Assembly (NCBI RefSeq): GCF_036169555.1
Contig: NZ_CP108032.1
Span: 1,240,001-1,304,000 of the forward strand
Source of the DNA: Streptomyces sp. NBC_00306
GTDB lineage: Bacteria; Actinomycetota; Actinomycetes; Streptomycetales; Streptomycetaceae
DNA: 64,000 nucleotides
Reading direction: 5' to 3'
Below, piece by piece: positions 61,904-64,000 of the stretch. Every line of letters begins with the position of its first letter. The first letter of the stretch is position 1. Both the position numbers and the translations under genes were made by a program. The notes under the pieces are model-generated. The model did not search any database and was not told the DNA's origin. It saw nothing but the letters and a program-made list of their open reading frames with translations.

Positions 61904-63186
61904 GCGAGCTTCCCGTCGACGACCGTGGCGCGGCCCCGCAGGAAGGTGTGGGTGACGCGTCCCGGCAGCTCACGGCCCTCGTACGGGGTGTTGCGGCTGC
62001 GGGACGCGAAGCCCGCGGGGTCCACCGCTCCACGGTATGCCGGATCGACGAGCGTGAGGTTCGCGGGCTCACCAGCCGAGACGGGGCGTCCGTGGCCCTT
62101 GAGGCGGCCGATCTTCGCGGGCCGGAAGGACATCCGGTCGGCGACACCCGCCCAGTCGGTCAGACCGGTCTCGATCATCGTCTCCTGGACGACGGAGAGC
62201 GCGGTCTCCAGGCCGACCATGCCCATGGCCGCCGCGCCCCACTCGCAGTCCTTGTCCTCGTGCGGGTGCGGGGCGTGGTCGGTGGCGACGCAGTCGATGG
62301 TGCCGTCGGCGAGCGCCTCGCGCAGGGCCATCACATCGGCCTCGGTGCGCAGCGGCGGGTTGACCTTGTAGACGGGGTTGTAGGTGCGCACCAGGTCGTC
62401 GGTGAGCAGCAGGTGGTGGGGGGTGACCTCGGCGGTGACGTCCCAGCCCTTGGACTTGGCCCAGCGGACGATCTCCACGGAGCCTGCGGTGGAGAGGTGG
62501 CAGATGTGCACCCGGGAGCCGACGTGGGCGGCGAGGAGGACATCGCGGGCGATGATCGACTCCTCGGCGACGGCGGGCCAGCCGCCGAGTCCGAGCTCGG
62601 CGGAGACGACGCCCTCGTTCATCTGGGCGCCCTCGGTCAGGCGGGGCTCCTGCGCGTGCTGGGCGACGACGCCGTCGAAGGCCTTCACGTACTCCAGCGC
62701 GCGGCGCATGATCACCGCGTCGTCGACGCACTTGCCGTCGTCGGAGAAGACCTTCACCCCGGCGGCGGAGTCGTGCATCGCGCCGAGTTCGGCGAGCTGC
62801 TTGCCCTCCAGCCCCACGGTGACGGCGCCGACCGGCTGGACGTCGCAGTAGCCGGACTCCTTGCCGAGCCGCCAGACCTGCTCGACGACGCCGGCGGTGT
62901 CGGCGACCGGGAAGGTGTTGGCCATGGCGTGGACGGCGGTGAAGCCGCCGACGGCGGCGGCCTTGGTGCCGGTCAGGACGGTCTCGGAGTCCTCGCGGCC
63001 GGGCTCGCGCAGATGGGTGTGCAGATCGACGAGGCCCGGCAGCAGGATCCTGCCCTCGGCCTCGATCACGGTCGCGCCCTCGGCGCTCAGGCCGGCGCCG
63101 ACGGCCGCGATGGTCTCGCCGTCGATCAGGACGTCCTGCGGCTCGCCGCCCAGCACCTTCGCGCCACGGATAAGGGTCTTGCTCAT
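61900..63186 (-). CDS. pyrC: dihydroorotase
   Basis: This 428-residue amidohydrolase closes carbamoyl aspartate to dihydroorotate. The metal site is [17 protein letters not shown] near residue 55, followed by substrate-binding segments and [24 protein letters not shown] and [13 protein letters not shown]. It is class I. The ATG at 63186 lies 2 bases from the pyrB stop, so it is co-translated with pyrB. It probably forms a complex with aspartate carbamoyltransferase, as in related bacteria. Confidence 0.96.
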   Translation of the reverse strand: MSKTLIRGAKVLGGEPQDVLIDGETIAAVGAGLSAEGATVIEAEGRILLPGLVDLHTHLREPGREDSETVLTGTKAAAVGGFTAVHAMANTFPVADTAGVVEQVWRLGKESGYCDVQPVGAVTVGLEGKQLAELGAMHDSAAGVKVFSDDGKCVDDAVIMRRALEYVKAFDGVVAQHAQEPRLTEGAQMNEGVVSAELGLGGWPAVAEESIIARDVLLAAHVGSRVHICHLSTAGSVEIVRWAKSKGWDVTAEVTPHHLLLTDDLVRTYNPVYKVNPPLRTEADVMALREALADGTIDCVATDHAPHPHEDKDCEWGAAAMGMVGLETALSVVQETMIETGLTDWAGVADRMSFRPAKIGRLKGHGRPVSAGEPANLTLVDPAYRGAVDPAGFASRSRNTPYEGRELPGRVTHTFLRGRATVVDGKLA

Positions 63187-63188
63187 GG

Positions 63189-64000
63189 TTACTTGCTCTC
63201 CTCGGTACGGGAGTGGGCGGGGCTGACGGCGGGCTCGTTGCCGCCCAGCAGCAGGTACAGGACGGCCATCCGGATCGAGACGCCGTTGGCGACCTGCTCG
63301 ACGGCGGTGCAGCGGTCGGAGTCGGCGACCTCGGCGGTGATCTCCATGCCGCGGTTCATCGGGCCGGGGTGCATGACGATGGCGTGCTCCGGCATCCGCG
63401 CCATGCGGTCGCCGTCCAGGCCGTAGCGGCGCGAGTACTCGCGCTCGGTGGGGAAGAACGCGGCGTTCATCCGCTCGCGCTGGACCCGCAGCATCATCAC
63501 GGCGTCGGACTTGGGCAGCACCTCGTCGAGGCTGTACGACACCTGGCACGGCCAGTTCTCGACGCCGATCGGGACGAGGGTCGGCGGGGCGACCAGGGTC
63601 ACCTCGGCGCCCAGGGTGTTCAGGAGCAGGACGTTGGAGCGGGCGACGCGGCTGTGCAGCACATCGCCGACGACGGTGATCCGGCGCCCTTCCAGGTCGC
63701 GGCCGAGGCCGGCGTCCCGCCCGACCAGGCGGCGGCGCATGGTGAAGGCGTCCAGGAGGGCCTGGGTGGGGTGCTCGTGGGTGCCGTCGCCCGCGTTGAC
63801 GACGGCTCCGTCGATCCAGCCGGAGTTCGCCAGCCGGTAGGGGGCACCGGAGGCGTGGTGGCGGATGACGACGGCGTCCGCGCCCATCGCCTCCAGGGTC
63901 AGCGCGGTGTCCTTGAGCGATTCGCCCTTGGAGACCGACGACCCCTTGGCGGAGAAGTTGATGACGTCGGCGGAGAGCCGCTTGGCGGCGGCCTCGAAGG
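63189..64000 (-). CDS. pyrB: aspartate carbamoyltransferase, N-terminal part missing at window edge
   Basis: This gene is cut by the window end; about 270 C-terminal residues are present. The product joins carbamoyl phosphate and aspartate in the first committed pyrimidine step. Marks are [60 protein letters not shown] (substrate-binding loop) and [16 protein letters not shown]. It is the catalytic chain; no regulatory pyrI is visible. Any pyrR lies beyond the window. Confidence 0.95.
   Translation of the reverse strand, partial: FEAAAKRLSADVINFSAKGSSVSKGESLKDTALTLEAMGADAVVIRHHASGAPYRLANSGWIDGAVVNAGDGTHEHPTQALLDAFTMRRRLVGRDAGLGRDLEGRRITVVGDVLHSRVARSNVLLLNTLGAEVTLVAPPTLVPIGVENWPCQVSYSLDEVLPKSDAVMMLRVQRERMNAAFFPTEREYSRRYGLDGDRMARMPEHAIVMHPGPMNRGMEITAEVADSDRCTAVEQVANGVSIRMAVLYLLLGGNEPAVSPAHSRTEESK

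Overview
This 64 kb window is a stretch of chromosome from a high-GC actinomycete, almost certainly a Streptomyces. The grounds are the strong third-position G/C bias, frequent GTG and TTG starts, a conservon signalling operon, an sIHF (mihF) gene beside gmk and rpoZ, chitinase promoters of Streptomyces type, and a gene order that, from memory, follows roughly SCO1428 to SCO1487 of S. coelicolor with local gains and losses. No phage, insertion sequence with a transposase, CRISPR array, tRNA or rRNA was seen.

Layout. Positions 1-12 kb: an incomplete unknown gene, a small secreted protein, an acyl-CoA dehydrogenase, a GH18 chitinase behind a two-repeat chitinase promoter, a TetR regulator, a 47-residue membrane protein, a Tat-exported C39-type peptidase, a small P-loop kinase, a possible small RNA, an EccA-like AAA ATPase and two overlapping CBS/DUF21 membrane proteins. 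Positions 12-18.2 kb, minus strand: an FMN riboswitch leads ribD-ribE-ribM-ribBA-ribH, followed in the same direction by hisE-hisG and a small membrane protein. Positions 18.2-26 kb: three 40-bp tandem repeats, a chitinase-type promoter with no chitinase behind it, an NAD(P)-binding protein, a decayed 36-bp repeat array, a divergent ROK regulator/MFS exporter pair with a shared palindrome, an alginate-lyase-like secreted protein, an NCS2 nucleobase permease and a DUF5995 protein.

Positions 26-31.7 kb look like an amino-acid catabolic unit. A DavB-like FAD lysine 2-monooxygenase and a DavA-like amidase (lysine to 5-aminovaleramide to 5-aminovalerate) lie next to an APC amino-acid permease and an Lrp/AsnC regulator. 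The davA promoter and the permease promoter each carry three copies of an 8-bp word (CRTTGCGC on the plus strand) with nearly identical spacing to each other and to the -35 box. This is the strongest candidate here for an undescribed regulatory system.

Positions 31.7-38 kb hold a conservon (cvnA-cvnB-cvnC, no cvnD), an SGNH hydrolase, a HATPase anti-sigma-type protein and a SigB-like sigma factor. At 38.26-38.46 kb lies a 201-bp element with inverted CTAG-ending termini, one end of which supplies the stop codon of guaB1. Positions 38.5-48 kb: guaB1, a SorC-type regulator, rpe, an MMPL transporter, a SUKH protein, rsmB, fmt and an HTH protein. Positions 48-64 kb are a minus-strand housekeeping block: priA, metK, coaBC, rpoZ, gmk, mihF and the pyrimidine genes pyrF, pyrD, carB, carA, a membrane protein, pyrC and pyrB (cut by the window edge), mostly with overlapping stops and starts.

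Start codons were chosen by family length and ribosome-binding sites and may differ by a few codons from other annotations. Functions are from recognised motifs and remembered families; no database search was possible.
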